Below, piece by piece: positions 51,958-63,003 of a stretch of 64,000 bases of DNA. The notes below the pieces were generated by a model. It did not search any database. It saw only the letters and a list, made by a program, of their open reading frames with translations, and was not told the DNA's origin. The position numbers and the translations under genes are program-made. Location of the stretch: positions 29,431,455-29,495,454 of the forward strand of contig CM074180.1 in NCBI GenBank assembly GCA_037179385.1, given 5' to 3'. How positions within the stretch are numbered: position 1 is the first letter of the stretch; every line of letters begins with the position of its first letter. The stretch comes from Holothuria scabra (Eukaryota; Echinodermata; Holothuroidea; Aspidochirotida; Holothuriidae).

Positions 51958-52593
51958 TTAAACTTTGGTCTTATTTTGTTCAACTTTACTAATAAATGAG
52001 GAGGTACTTTACCTAGAGTACAAACTGTAGTATGGGCATTTTTCAGCTGTTTTGTGCTAGTCATATCGTAGAGATGCCACTTTTTAGATTTTAGCCTGAA
52101 ATCAAATTTTTTTTAATGCCCATCAAAAATTCAGATTTTTTAGATACTTCAAGAAGCATTTGTTATTTTAAAGACTTCAAGAAACATTTGTTTCATCCAG
52201 CTAATGTTTGGTTGAAAGCAGAAAGAAAATCTGTTCTCTTGCACAATTGTGAAGTTGATAAATATTTACCACTGGTAGCAAACATAATCTTATGCAAAAT
52301 ACCTTCTACAGATGGCTTTGTATTGTGTAAATTTGTGCAAAAGCTATTTGGAAAACCATATTTGAGGAAAGAACCCAAAGGCTATGTCTTGTCTGGAATT
52401 GAAGAAAACCTGTGCTGTGTGGTGGTGGTATTTTAGAGCTGATGTCTTGCTATCTTTGAGCCCAAAATTTGAAAATTTTCTTGCTTCGCCCCTTCCATGG
52501 TTAGGGTAGGGCAGGCTGTGGCCATTGATTAATAAAAAAATGACATCTTTACAAAATCTTCAATTTTTTGAGGTTCACTCTTGTGGCTAGCTA

Positions 52594-52662
52594 ATTAGTC
52601 GGTTAGTTACATAGAAGAAGCTTTATGGCCCAGTTTCTTACCAATTGGTTTAAGCCGGGTCA
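52594..52662 (-). repeat. SINE tail fragment, minus orientation
   Basis: Its reverse complement reads CCGGCTTAAACCAATTGGTA then AGAAACTGGGCCATAAAG, matching the family's 3' body. Confidence 0.6.
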
Positions 52663-52864
52663 TCTACAGCTCTGGCGCTGGTGGCATTTCTGATACTGTC
52701 ACTTCTAAGAAATTGTAGTCCACACCTTTGGACAAAGAAAGTTGACACATAGATGTAAAATCTTTTTAACAGAGAATATAGAATGGTACTGAGAGTTTTC
52801 TGATAATGAACAAGATAGACAAAAAAAACCTCACATTGTACTTTCATTGATCTCATTTCTTTAG

Positions 52865-52939
52865 AACATATGGAACTGTTTCTGACGCGGCCAGAGGCAG
52901 CATGTGACCTTGATGATGAAGATGATGATGGGGAAGAAG
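52865..52939 (+). CDS. PLCB4: PLC-beta exon 10: acidic X-Y linker (possible cassette)
   Basis: 75 nt; two bases complete a lysine codon and one is left over, so it is a symmetric 1-1 exon. The acceptor is TTCTTTAG and the donor is GTAAGA. It encodes KHMELFLTRPEAACDLDDED followed by DDGEE. The X-Y linker of PLC-beta is variable and its acidic part is known to keep the active site covered. Vertebrate PLCB4 has an acidic EDDNEEEIESADQEEE stretch here. Only the acidic character and position are conserved; the frame is fixed by the neighbours. Confidence 0.85.
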
Positions 52940-53926
52940 GTAAGAATATTACACTTTGTTGTAAGTCTTTGAAAAAATGAGTAATTATGAGGGTTACTGT
53001 TCTTTGATACTCCCATCCCATCACTTAATACCTGTTGCTTGTGTTATCCAGTGACTATTTCTCTCTCTCTTTTTTTTTGTTTCTTTTGACCTGTTTAGTT
53101 CTGACATTTGTGTAAATATAGAGCCAGCTGCATTAGAATCATATATACACATGTCAGGTACATTCATGAATATCGATGTGGAATGCAGTCTCTTGGAGGG
53201 AGATTTTATGGGAATCTTGTCATAGTGGTGGAGATTTCATTGAAGCAATGAAAATTTCTGTAAGAACATATTCCTAATTATGATTGTGGGCCTCATGGTG
53301 ATACCTTGTGTAATTATAAGTTCTATCATTAATATGTCATAATCTAAATCTTAAGGTAAAAGATTTTGCTAAAAGATTGTTGTAATGTGTTGAACAAAAG
53401 CGTTATTTTGAAAAGCAGATTGCATGATTGTTTGATTGCATTGCCACTGAAACTTTCTTTCAGTCTTTGAAATCATTGAAATTTTGTCTTCTCAGCTGAA
53501 GAAGCAATTTTGTTATTAAGTTTAAAAAGCATTTTATTATCATTTATGAAAGTTAATCCCCATTTGCAAGGTATCACACAGACCGAGGTAACCTTAGCAT
53601 GAACAAATGTTGAAGAACAAATTAATACAAACTAGTGGATGGGAAAAAAGTCCTGGGTGAGATGGTTTCTCAGAGGTGTTGTATGCATGAGCTAACCATA
53701 GATTCATCAACCCTCAGCCACCAGAAACAAAAACACTTGTTTGACTTCCCTCATATACTGAATGCTGTCTCCCTCACTCTCGGTTGTGAATGTATCTGAT
53801 TTTACCGATTGTTGTGTACTAACTTCGCTCTGTGTGCCACGCGCATCTCCCCTTTCCCACCCCTCATCCACCTAGATGTTCAGTTGCTAGCATGGCTGCA
53901 TTCATTTTTTTGCACTTTGTTGGTAG
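52940..53926 (+). other. Intron (1.0 kb)
   Basis: GTAAGA...GGTAG, phase 1. AT-rich with no recognised element. Confidence 0.85.
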
Positions 53927-54019
53927 AAATTGAATCTGATGATGAAGATGATGATGATGTTATCCTGACCGGTACTAACCTGTACCCTGATGGCCTGGAC
54001 TTGCCAGCTTCCCACAAGG
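53927..54019 (+). CDS. PLCB4: PLC-beta exon 11: second acidic linker exon (possible cassette)
   Basis: 93 nt; two bases complete a glutamate codon and one is left over, again symmetric 1-1. The acceptor is TTGGTAG and the donor is GTATCT. It encodes EIESDDEDDDDVILTGTNLY followed by PDGLDLPASHKG or D at the next junction. EIES matches the same tetrapeptide in the vertebrate acidic linker. Because the length is a multiple of three, skipping would leave the frame intact. Confidence 0.85.
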
Positions 54020-57000
54020 GTATCTAACCTTATTTAAATATTTTTCACCTCCCATCCCACAATCCCAAGCTTCCCCGAAACTGTCACTTGCATTTGCTGA
54101 GGGTTGTTATGCCTTCATTACATCATCAGCTTCATTTGCTTGCTTAAACCTCTTGTGGTCAGTCTTTTTTTTTAAACTCAGTTTAACTTAGATACAAAAA
54201 AACCTGCAGGATGTGTATGGCATAGAATGGATCTTTTGTTTTGCATGTATTTGTTCTCATTTAATATAAGACTGTTTGGATTTTATGCCTGTTTGGCTTT
54301 CACCTTGTGTGTTGGCTTGTAGTTAGAAATGACTAATTTTTTAACTCTTGTAATTCTGTGAGACAATAGTCTTACCAAATAAATCTCAATAACTAATCTG
54401 TAGAAATAAACTGATTCAAAAAGAGTTTTTTGAACAATCATGATATTCCTAATTGGGTCTTAGAATTGCATTTTTTTCGACTGTGATTCTAGAATTGAGA
54501 CAGTTTATGAATCAGAAATGGAAACTTTCAGAATTTAATGTAAATCCAAAGTATTTTATATCATGTTTTATTGCAATTAGAGCCATTTTGTCACAACCCA
54601 CCAAAATGTGTAATTTGCAAATTTTGTCAGTGAAAGAGTTTTGTACCTAATGAATATTTATCTGCTGTTGCTGTTGATGTTTTCTTTGTTCCATTTCAAA
54701 GATTTAGCTACATGTTGGGAATATCAGAGGGCAACTTTCTTTAAATATTCAGTATACTCCAAGGTACAGATTACCTTGAAAAAGAGAAATAGTGCATGAC
54801 ATTCAAGTAACGACAAAGAGATAGCATGAATTACAGAGGACTATCCCTTTTAAGATCTCGTTTATTGACAAGGTGACATTCTGATATGTGGCTTTGACAT
54901 TTGAGAAGAAGATGCAAAACATGGATAATAGTTTTCATGAATAGTGTAAACAGTGAGAGTTCATGGAATGAACTTATTTCCAGCCAAGGAATCTCATGCT
55001 CAAAGCAAACCATTTATCATTTTCTAATATCTGACATTGCTTAGGTATCTTTTCCACAAAACTTCATTAAACATTCTTGTCTGCCTGTCCAGCTCCCTGA
55101 AGTTCTGTTTTAAGAAATTTAGCAAGCACCATTGCACTCAAAATGCATTGAAAAATGTAAATTTATTCACACTTAACTAAGTGTACACCCCCTGCTAATT
55201 CAGGGATACTCTCTAATAGAAGCTTTTCATGTGAGGTTGTAATACTACCCAGCGGCCATGGTGGAGTACATGTCATACACAGTAGACCACACTAGGTACG
55301 CTTGCTCGTTGAATGTGCACGCACTGCATATATATCACCGTGCACACTGGGCAGTATATTTAGGTACAAAACCATGTGTATTTGGCATGATTGTTCTCCA
55401 GCATGGCCAATCCACTATGTAATTGCAGGGCCTCTATAATTATATTACAATGTTAAAGCATCATGCTCATTTACCCTCTGTGTGCTTTTCTCATTTGCAA
55501 TATATTAGGTCAGACACATTTATGGTACATCTACAATGGGGGGGGGAGAGAGGCATAGTAACATTTAATTTGGCCAGATTTCACTGTGATTGATAAAAAA
55601 ATTGAGGAAAGTATCAATTTTCAGGTCAGGTGGGGGACATTAAAGAATTACAGTCTTTTACTACTGATTGAAATCGCTTCATAAATGCATCCAAACAAAG
55701 TGTTCTCAGGTTTACTTCTGTGAAAAAAAAAAAAAAAAAAACATTCGCCCTCAAAAGGGTTCACATGGACACTCTTTTAAACTGAAGAGAAAAATCCTTC
55801 AAAAGATGGATGTGGCCAATGCAGTCCTTTTCTGTTTCAGTTTTATTCACTTTCGTTTCTCCTTTTTGACCTCTTGATATAACTGTTAGTACTGTGACGG
55901 ACTAAAAAATTGGTTTGGAACAGTTTTCTCAAATTTTGAAATGAGAGCCAAAAGCACAGATAAATGTGGATTTAACAACATAACAACATAAATGTGTTAT
56001 TTAGTATCGATCAGTCTTATAGACAGGTAGCCAGTGAATGTACCTGTCAAGTTCAAATAATGTTCAATTGTCCTCCTTAAGTTACAACAGGCTGCGGACA
56101 CTGGGGGCATATTCTGCCTCTCCCATCACATAGGCAGATTAATATAAAAGCTCAGGAGAAAGACATTTTTCATTCATAAAGTTGTTCTCAATGAGTGTAT
56201 GTTGTATTTGATACACATAGCTGTTTACTGAATGAAATGTTTTCCATTTATTCCAGGCATCACAAAAGCTACATGTATATTTAGGAAGACAAAGATTTCA
56301 GTTTCCTTTGCAGAACGTTGCAGATGATTACTCCCAAGAGCATGAACATATTGCTTCAGTGAAATAAAGACTTTGCTTGCTAAACTCTGCTTCATACTTG
56401 AAAGAAATTTCAAAGAGATAGATAGATGTATATTTTTATCAGGTAGCCTAAATACTGGAGAAACGCGCATTTGAATGAAGAGCATTTCGTACCAGATCGC
56501 TGCTACTTGAACATTTGCTGTCAAAGAGACTTAAGTGATTCCTAGAATAGATTGAAAAATTACTCTTGTGACACACGATGCAGCATATAGCAAAGAATGA
56601 AGAAGTATCTCACATGTGAAAACTGCAGTATGAAATTTACTTTGAAAACCCTCAGGGAGCATTATAGATAGAAGTGAACACTGCTCTGCTTAGTAATTAA
56701 TGCCTAAAAGCTTAACCCATGAAATGGTTTCCTCATTGGAGGAAAATAGTTTCTAAACATTTTTGCTGCTTATTTTTTCTGTGGTGATAGATCACACTTG
56801 CACCAATTAGTTACTGTGTTACCTTCACCTGGTGTCAATGTTTCATTTTGTAAAAGTGCTCTCAACCTTTTATGCACATTTCACATAACCGTTGCTGCTC
56901 ATTTTCCAAAACTGCTGTAGAGAAGAAGACTTTTTTTGTATAAAATATCTTTGACTTTCACTTGCACTTTTATGGTCTAAAGGTTATGTTAAAGATGTTG

Positions 57001-57089
57001 AAAGTGCATTCAAGTATTTTCAATGTGGCACTAGAGTCATTCTTATTCTAATTTGTAAAAGATAATTGTTTCTTGCATTAATCTTGCAG
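54020..57089 (+). other. Intron (3.1 kb)
   Basis: GTATCT...CTTGCAG, phase 1. It contains a 116-bp inverted-repeat element (55242-55357), a G-run near 55540 and a poly-A run near 55722. No exon was seen. Confidence 0.88.
55242..55357. mobile_element. Very short inverted-repeat element
   Basis: 116 bp with ends ATACTACCCAG and CTGGGCAGTAT, complementary at 10 of 11 positions. The interior has more CpG (CAGCGGCC, GTGCACGCACTGC, CACCGTGCAC) than its surroundings. No convincing target duplication was found. Confidence 0.5.
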
Positions 57090-57166
57090 ATGCTCATCCG
57101 GAATTGAAAAATGCCAACTTTGATGAGGATTGTAAAGATGGGATTAAAGCCCCTCTCATCAGAGAG
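57090..57166 (+). CDS. PLCB4: PLC-beta exon 12: X-Y linker
   Basis: 77 nt; two bases complete an aspartate codon and it ends in phase 0. The acceptor is ATCTTGCAG and the donor is GTAAGT. It encodes AHPELKNANFDEDCKDGIKA and then PLIRE. AHPE is shared with vertebrate PLCB4 (EEEAHPEYKFGNE), which anchors this otherwise variable exon. Confidence 0.9.
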
Positions 57167-57988
57167 GTAAGTAGTATCAGAGAAAAGTAGATTTTTGTGA
57201 GTTAGATGAGTTGAAATGCTACAGACCAGTAGGTCTGTGTTTTGGAAAGAATGTACCCCCAAAATTTTCTTTATTTGGACATATACACCATTTCTCATTC
57301 AGCTGGTAGTTTTGAGGGAGGGTGCATACTTATGACATATAACGAAGTTTCATATTTGCCCTAAACATGGAAAGCTGTAAAAAATTTCCTTAGATCTGTA
57401 AATTTGCTTTGAGGAGAGTAGGACTTCAATAGTTAGCAGACCATATGGTTAGTTACCAAACATGACAGTTTATTATTCTGGCTTAAGATGCAACAAAGCA
57501 GCTTGTTTGTACAGTTATGATTAGCTTTTGATATTTTGTGGCAACACAGCAATTGCTAAATAACAGTTTCAGTCTGTGGACTATAATCATGCTTTATTTC
57601 AGTGAACATGGCCTTAGGTCATCATCTACTCTTTGTGTATTCTGACAGTGCAGTGAAAATACAGGGAAAGAAAAAACAACCAATGAACACATCTAAAAAA
57701 ATGAAAGCTGCAGTGTAGCATGAAATATGCTCTTCTTTACAAGCACCCCACATTATAGCTGCAAATCTTGTAATAATCAAATCTAGACATTTTTGTGGAG
57801 TTAAACCTTTGGGAAGTCAATGTGTATAATATGACAGTGTCCTATATTTTTAAGTGCAAGTGTGTGTGTTAGCTTTTACTTAAAAATGTTGAAAATTCTA
57901 CCTCATATGAGATCAGTTGCTTGTATGGTTATCTCCTATGGCTCTTTAAATTTATAATGCTGCTATGCAAAAGATTTATCCCATTTTT

Positions 57989-58018
57989 GATTCCTTGCCG
58001 AAGGCAGGCAAGGAATCT
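57989..58018. repeat. Hairpin at the left end of the element
   Basis: GATTCCTTGCC and GGCAAGGAATC are exact complements separated by eight bases. Confidence 0.9.
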
Positions 58019-58033
58019 ATGCGATGGTGATGT

Positions 58034-58095
58034 CGTGTGTATGTGTGTGTGTGTGTGTATGTGTGTGTGTGTATGTATGTGTGTGTGTGTATGTG
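58034..58095. repeat. (GT)n/(GTAT)n microsatellite
   Basis: GT repeats interrupted by regular AT dinucleotides. It lies directly before the tandem array. Confidence 0.95.
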
Positions 58096-58107
58096 ACGCT
58101 TTAGCTT

Positions 58108-58990
58108 GTAAACACGATATCTCAAGAAGGGTAAGTGTGACTAACCTCGTATTTGGTGTGTAGGTTGGTCATATTGAGTAGATGATCCCTATTGTTTTTG
58201 GTGGAGATCAAAGGTCATTTGGGGTCACGAGAGGTCAAAAGGTCAAAACTTTGTAAACACGATATCTCGAGAATGGTACATGTGACTATGCTCATATTTG
58301 GTGTGTGGATTGTTCATATTGAGTAGATGATCCGTATCGATTTTCGTGGAGGTCAAAGGTCATTTGGGGTCACAAGAGGTCAATAGGTAAATTCCCTAGA
58401 AATTGCTTGTAAACACGGTATCTCAAGAAGGGTAAGTGTGAATAATCTCATATTTGGTGTGTGCATTGACCATATTGAGTAGATGATCCCTATCGATTTT
58501 TGTGGAGATCATAAGGTCATTTGGGGTCACCAGAGGTCAAAAGGTCAAAACTTCGTAAACACGATAACTCAAGAACGGTACGTGTGACTATGCTCATATT
58601 TGGTGTGTGGGTTGGTCATATTGAGTAGATGGTCCGTATCGATTTTCGTGGAGATCAAAGGTCATTTGGGGTCACGAGAGGTCAAAAGGTCAAAACTTCG
58701 TAAACACGGTATCTCAAGAACGGTACATGTGAATGTGCTCACATGTAGTGTGTGGATTGGACATATTTAGTAGATGATCCCTATTGATTTTCCCAAAGGT
58801 CAAAGTTCATTTGGAGTCAGCATGTTCAAAGCCTGACAAGCTTTCCTGCACAGTCTTTCAAGAAAGGTCACTTGTAGTGTCCTGTAACTTGTCATGTAGA
58901 TGGCACATAGTGAATACATGGTCCCAGAAGTTTTTGGTGGAGGTCAAATGTCATTTGGGTTCACGACGGGCAAGGGGGATCTCAATGTAG
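58108..58990. repeat. Tandem array of about 146-bp units, ABAB-like
   Basis: GTAAACACG starts units at 58108, 58253, 58409, 58555 and 58700 (spacing 145, 156, 146, 145), followed by a degraded sixth. Each of the first four units carries a block of AGGTCA-like half-sites. Units 1 and 3 share AGAAGGGTAAGTGTGA. Units 2 and 4 share GTGACTATGCTCATATTTGG and CCGTATCGATTTTCGTGGAG, indicating two alternating subtypes. Confidence 0.93.
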
Positions 58991-59914
58991 GAAGATTGGA
59001 TGCCTTGCATGTGTACTTTGTGGGCACATTATAGAGCTCTGTTAATTGAAAAACATTGCAAAGCAATGTCAATGTGAAAAAAGGCCTTACATTTCAGCAG
59101 CAAGGAATCACTAAGCCTTTTGGCTTTCTGGTTGTTCTTTCAGGGGATTCATCATGTTTAATTTGTCATGTTTTCTGTTATCCTACTTTTGCACTTACAC
59201 GGAACTGAAATTTAACTATTTACCAAACCAAAAGTAGCAAATTGTGGGAATATTGTGTTGATTATGCTCCTTGTACTGGACTGCCCTTTCAGTTTATAGA
59301 TAGCAAACACTTTCAATCAAATAAATGGTTTTCAGCTTGATTGAACTGTTGTTTAAAAAGCCTGCAAGCTGAGCTTGTCAAATTTATATAAACCACCTTC
59401 CTATTCAACTCCCCTTGGTATAATTTGGTTGCATTTACCATTTGTTGTCAGCCTTCTAGCCTTCAGTGTATCATTGCCCTTTGTAACACTAAACAGGAAC
59501 CCTTACGGCATCAGATGGGCTCTGCACTGGTTCCAGTTCTCTAAGGTTGTTTTTTTTTCATCTAGCGAGAGGTTTTAGGGTATGACATGGGAAGGGAGTG
59601 TCCCCTTTCCTTGTGGAAATAAAATTGTTCCTTTTAGGTTTCCAGGCACAAAATAGTGCAATATTTATGCTCCAAATATTATAAAGTTTGTAGTGATCTC
59701 TTTTTTTCTTCTATTTTTGGTCATTATTTTTTCAAGCATGGGTAATGCCCTCATGGGGATCAACCCTTAAATCTACCTACCCCTTGGCTATGCATTGTTC
59801 TACAATGACTTCAAATTTACTTCCGACAAAGATTGCCCTTTGTCACACACCCCCATCTTATGCCCTCCTGTGGTAGAATCCTTTCCAGAAACCAAGGCTC
59901 CATATGATATCATA

Positions 59915-60153
59915 CCGAGTGTGTGGTCTAGTTGGTAGAGCATCTGACTCTCACTTGGAAGGTCAAAACTTTGATCCCTAGCCTGTGTCATACCAAAGAC
60001 GTAATAAAAATGGGACCCACTGCCATTGTTCATGATTCTCCACATAAGCACTGTGGTAGGGGTTATACAATCCAACAGCCCCACAACTGGAATTAGTTTC
60101 ATGCTAGGTTAAAGGTAATAAGTTGAGGCATAAAACTGTAATCTAATTTTGCT
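59915..60153 (+). mobile_element. Full-length tRNA-derived SINE
   Basis: The head has TGGTCTAGTTGGTAGAGCAT (A-box region) and a weakened B box (CTTTGATCCCTAG). The body has CATACCAAAGACGTAATAAA and TGGGACCCACTGCCATTG. The 12-bp direct repeat TATGATATCATA flanks it exactly (59903-59914 and 60154-60165). Confidence 0.9.
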
Positions 60154-61647
60154 TATGATATCATATAAATACTTTTTACTTTTGCTTTATTTGCACTCCT
60201 TAGGAGGAGGAGGTAACTATGATTCTTACCTTCAAAACTGAAAACTGCTTGAATTATTTTTATAGTTAAATACAGATAAAAAAAAGAAAAAAAAAGAATT
60301 AATACAGTTTGGTGATGGCTTCTATACCTTTCAATGTTTTTCACAAATTACAAAACTTTTCTTCTCTCTATATTCATACTATTTCATGCAAGTTTGTCAT
60401 TAAGACATGATCATTGCATTTTATTCAGGGAAATTCCCATTAGCTGGAATTTAGAAAACTCTAACCATAACTGATTGTCTTAACTCTGCATCTGATCTTC
60501 CAGGCAGACTTGTATCTGGTTTTGACTCCTGAAAACTTGAATTATTGAAAGTCATGCATGCATGACCCACTGAAAAGCTGTGCAAAGCTGGACAAGTAGG
60601 AGGCCCTCCCCCCACAAAAAAAAACAAGGTGGCCTGATTCTTTTACTCGATTTACCATTGGCACATCAGGTAAAAGAAGGTTATGGGGAAGTGCATGTCA
60701 TGTCAAAAGGTCAATAAGAGTGGATACATTCTGTTCATAAGAAAAAGAAAGATGGGGAGCCAAAGCCCCAAAATGTCAAGGAATTATGTTAAAAGGAGGC
60801 AAACCATTTTAAAAGGAAACTTTTGCAAAAAAAAAAAATAAACTTTAAAACTTTTTGTAATCTACTTACAACAGGAACTTCCATCTCAAATTTTTGATTT
60901 TGAGAAATTTTTATAAGCAGTGGTTTGTCCTAACTTGGTTATTAAAAATTCTTGGATTTAGTAAAGTCTTTGAGGAAATTGGGTCCAGTCCTAGTTGATT
61001 TTTTTTTTCTTTTCTTGGAGAGCTTTTAGCAAGAAACAATGTGATAAAGATATATGCTAAGGGAAAATCTGCCAATTTTGTTAACAATTCATATTTTCCT
61101 TTTACCGTTCTTCAAATTTCTTGATATTTGTTTCCTTTGCATTCTTTTCTTTTGCTAAGGAAATCACAATTGCACCCATCCATAAACAAAACAAAACAGT
61201 CCATCAACTATTTTGCTTTTCTCCATAAAAGTACAATCTCTTTGCTTATTTTCAAATCATCTTTAAAAAATTTCATCTTTTCAAATATTCTCAAAACTTG
61301 AAATGATAAACCTGAATAATAGACACACTTTCAAGCAGTGCACAAAGAGAGAATCTGTATGCAATTCAAATTGATTGTGTGGAAACTAAAATCACAGCAT
61401 GTTCAGTTCTTCTTCACTTTTAGGTTTGAATTGTCTTCATTATGAATATTTGTGTCACTTCTAGGCATCTAGTCTTTATTTGCACCAAACTTAGTACAGT
61501 ATTAAAATTCCATTAGGTGATCTCCCCCCCGGCCCCCTCACCACAATCCATCTGAGTATGTATGTACATGTGTATATTGATAATCCTGATGAGATTTATC
61601 CTGGAACAAGTAGGTCCCAGAGGTCAAATATGTAGACCATATAATCT

Positions 61648-61741
61648 GAAGGGAGTGAGCCATAACTGGAAAAAAGGCCACGGCCGGCTTGACTTGAAAT
61701 AATTGGTTGGAAACTGGGCTGTAAAACTTCATCAAACTAAC
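61648..61741 (+). repeat. SINE fragment (3' body)
   Basis: GTGAGCCATAACTGGAAAAA, AGGCCACGGCCGGCTTGACT, GGTTGGAAACTGGGCTGTAA. The head is missing. Confidence 0.75.
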
Positions 61742-61895
61742 TTTAGACTTTATGAAAATAGCATATTTAGCCAAAGATCATCGTGGATAAAATAATCTTT
61801 CTGATGATTGTATTGGAGTAAAATGGGAGCATTGATTGATCTTTTTTTGCATTAAATCAGTTTCTAAATTCCATTTCTTTTGACCCTCCTGGCAG

Positions 61896-62046
61896 ACTCA
61901 TGGTGAGCCTCTGTCACAAGAAGATGAGGCAGCTGTTGTAGCCAATTATCGGTACGTAGGAGCAACCACGAACATCCACCCGTACCTTTCTAAAATGATC
62001 AACTATGCACAACCAGTTAAGTTCCAGAGTTTTGAGGCATCTGAAG
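61896..62046 (+). CDS. PLCB4: PLC-beta exon 13: linker end and start of Y box
   Basis: 151 nt, phase 0 in, one base left over. The acceptor is CCTGGCAG and the donor is GTGAGG. It encodes [20 protein letters not shown], then [20 protein letters not shown] and [10 protein letters not shown]. The vertebrate counterpart is [29 protein letters not shown], the opening strand of the Y half of the catalytic barrel. Confidence 0.98.
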
Positions 62047-62918
62047 GTGAGGAGAATTTTGTCACATTCTAGACACCCTTGACAGATTCATTTACTTGAA
62101 AAAACAAATGTGTCTTGAGGAGTAATCTCATTTTAAATGAGATTACCTCTGGAGACCCACACTCAATAAGTGCAGTTTTCCAGGAAGTTTGTGATCTAGA
62201 GCAGGTAGTTAACTGTGTGTGATGGTATATAGCAGTTATTTTTTAATTATATTCTCTTCATATGTCACATCTCAGATATACCCTAGAGCCAAAGGGCCTA
62301 CTTGCAGGTTCTCAAACATTTCTCCTTTGACAAAACCGATTTGCAATAACCCCTATAACAATATGTTCTATGTTTTTTCATAGAATTCTGTTCTTGTCGC
62401 TCATGGCACCTATTTATGATAACAGTCTAAAGGTAAATGATGATAACCAAGTCAATTGTTCTCATGTCTAAGGCCTATGTTGCTTGTAAAATAGCCAAAG
62501 TGGCTAAATTTCATGGATGTCATGTATCAGCTGAAATATACACCACACATGCATCGTGCATTGCCGACTAGGAGCTGCCATTTCACCCTTTTGGAGACAA
62601 AAAAATACAAATTGGACTTGAGGTGTCCAAAATACTATTTTAGCTCCAAAACAATGTCAAGCCATTGTTGTCTTTTCTTTGGTATAGAGAGTCTTGAAAG
62701 AATTCTTACTGAGGCTGTAAATGTACTCTTGCAACCATGTGCCAGACTTCCTCCCGTACCATCAGCCTGCCCGAGTCTCATGAAATAGCCCTTTGGCTTA
62801 GAGACAATCTGCTTTATCATGGATACATATGTAAAAAAAGAAACAATTAACCCACAATAAGTTGTTTGCTACAGCAGCAGTTATTTGACTAATTTGTGAT
62901 TTCTCTTCTTTTTTCCAG
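62047..62918 (+). other. Intron (0.9 kb)
   Basis: GTGAGG...TTTCCAG, phase 1. No recognised repeat or exon. Confidence 0.9.
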
Positions 62919-63003
62919 AACTAAATCTGCACTTTCAAATGTCATCATTCAATGAGTCTGTGGGACTTGGTTATATTAAACAGCAATGCATAGAATTTGT
63001 CAA
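62919..63003 (+). CDS. PLCB4: PLC-beta exon 14: Y box, last exon in window
   Basis: 85 nt; two bases complete a glutamate codon and two are left for the next exon beyond the window. The acceptor is TTTTTTCCAG and the donor is GTATCC. It encodes [20 protein letters not shown] and then [14 protein letters not shown] contains the Y-box serine that contacts the inositol 4-phosphate (Ser522 region in PLC-delta1). The following Y-box segment (YNKRQMSRIYPKG in vertebrates) is not found in the remaining 1 kb. Confidence 0.96.

Larger units (their letters stand above)
50676..52864 (+). other. Intron (2.2 kb)
   Basis: GTAAGT...TTTAG, phase 1. It contains the second TTAA MITE copy (about 51652-51957) and a minus-oriented SINE tail (about 52594-52662). 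A 106-codon open frame at 52116-52436 shows no family motif. Confidence 0.88.
57989..59109. mobile_element. Possible 1.1 kb non-autonomous element with internal tandem array
   Basis: It begins GATTCCTTGC and ends GCAAGGAATC, an exact 10-bp inverted pair. The left end also forms a hairpin with a nearby GGCAAGGAATC (58008-58018). The interior holds a GT-rich microsatellite (58034-58095), then the array of about 146-bp units (58108-58990). No clear target duplication was found, so the element boundary is a hypothesis, while the array itself is certain. Confidence 0.5.
57167..61895 (+). other. Intron (4.7 kb), repeat-rich
   Basis: GTAAGT...TGGCAG, phase 0. It contains a 1.1 kb element with a tandem array (57989-59109), a full-length SINE (59915-60153) and a SINE tail fragment (about 61648-61741). 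No exon was seen. Confidence 0.88.
11329..63003 (+). other. PLCB4: PLC-beta (PLCB4/norpA-type) gene, internal part, 14 exons; both ends outside the window
   Basis: This is the span of the annotated exons. Phospholipase C-beta enzymes hydrolyse PIP2 to IP3 and diacylglycerol at the inner face of the plasma membrane and are activated by Gq-class G proteins. The PLCB4/norpA subtype is best known from sensory and neuronal signalling. Joined in order, the exons total 1685 nt with compatible phases and no stop. The product matches the PLCB4 subtype rather than PLCB1-3, for example in the segments [29 protein letters not shown] and [13 protein letters not shown]. Visible domains in order are the second half of PH, the EF-hands, the complete X box, an acidic X-Y linker and the start of the Y box. 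The start codon, first PH half, rest of Y, C2 and C-terminal coiled coil are missing because the window ends. The symbol denotes orthology to the vertebrate gene as judged by eye. Confidence 0.95.

Noticed and set aside
52116..52436. 106-codon open frame on the + strand in the intron before exon 10
   Set aside because: No recognisable motif, no good flanking splice sites, and length within chance for this composition.
52650..53024. 124-codon open frame on the - strand
   Set aside because: It runs antisense across exon 10. Its serine run is the complement of the Asp-rich codons, so it is a shadow.
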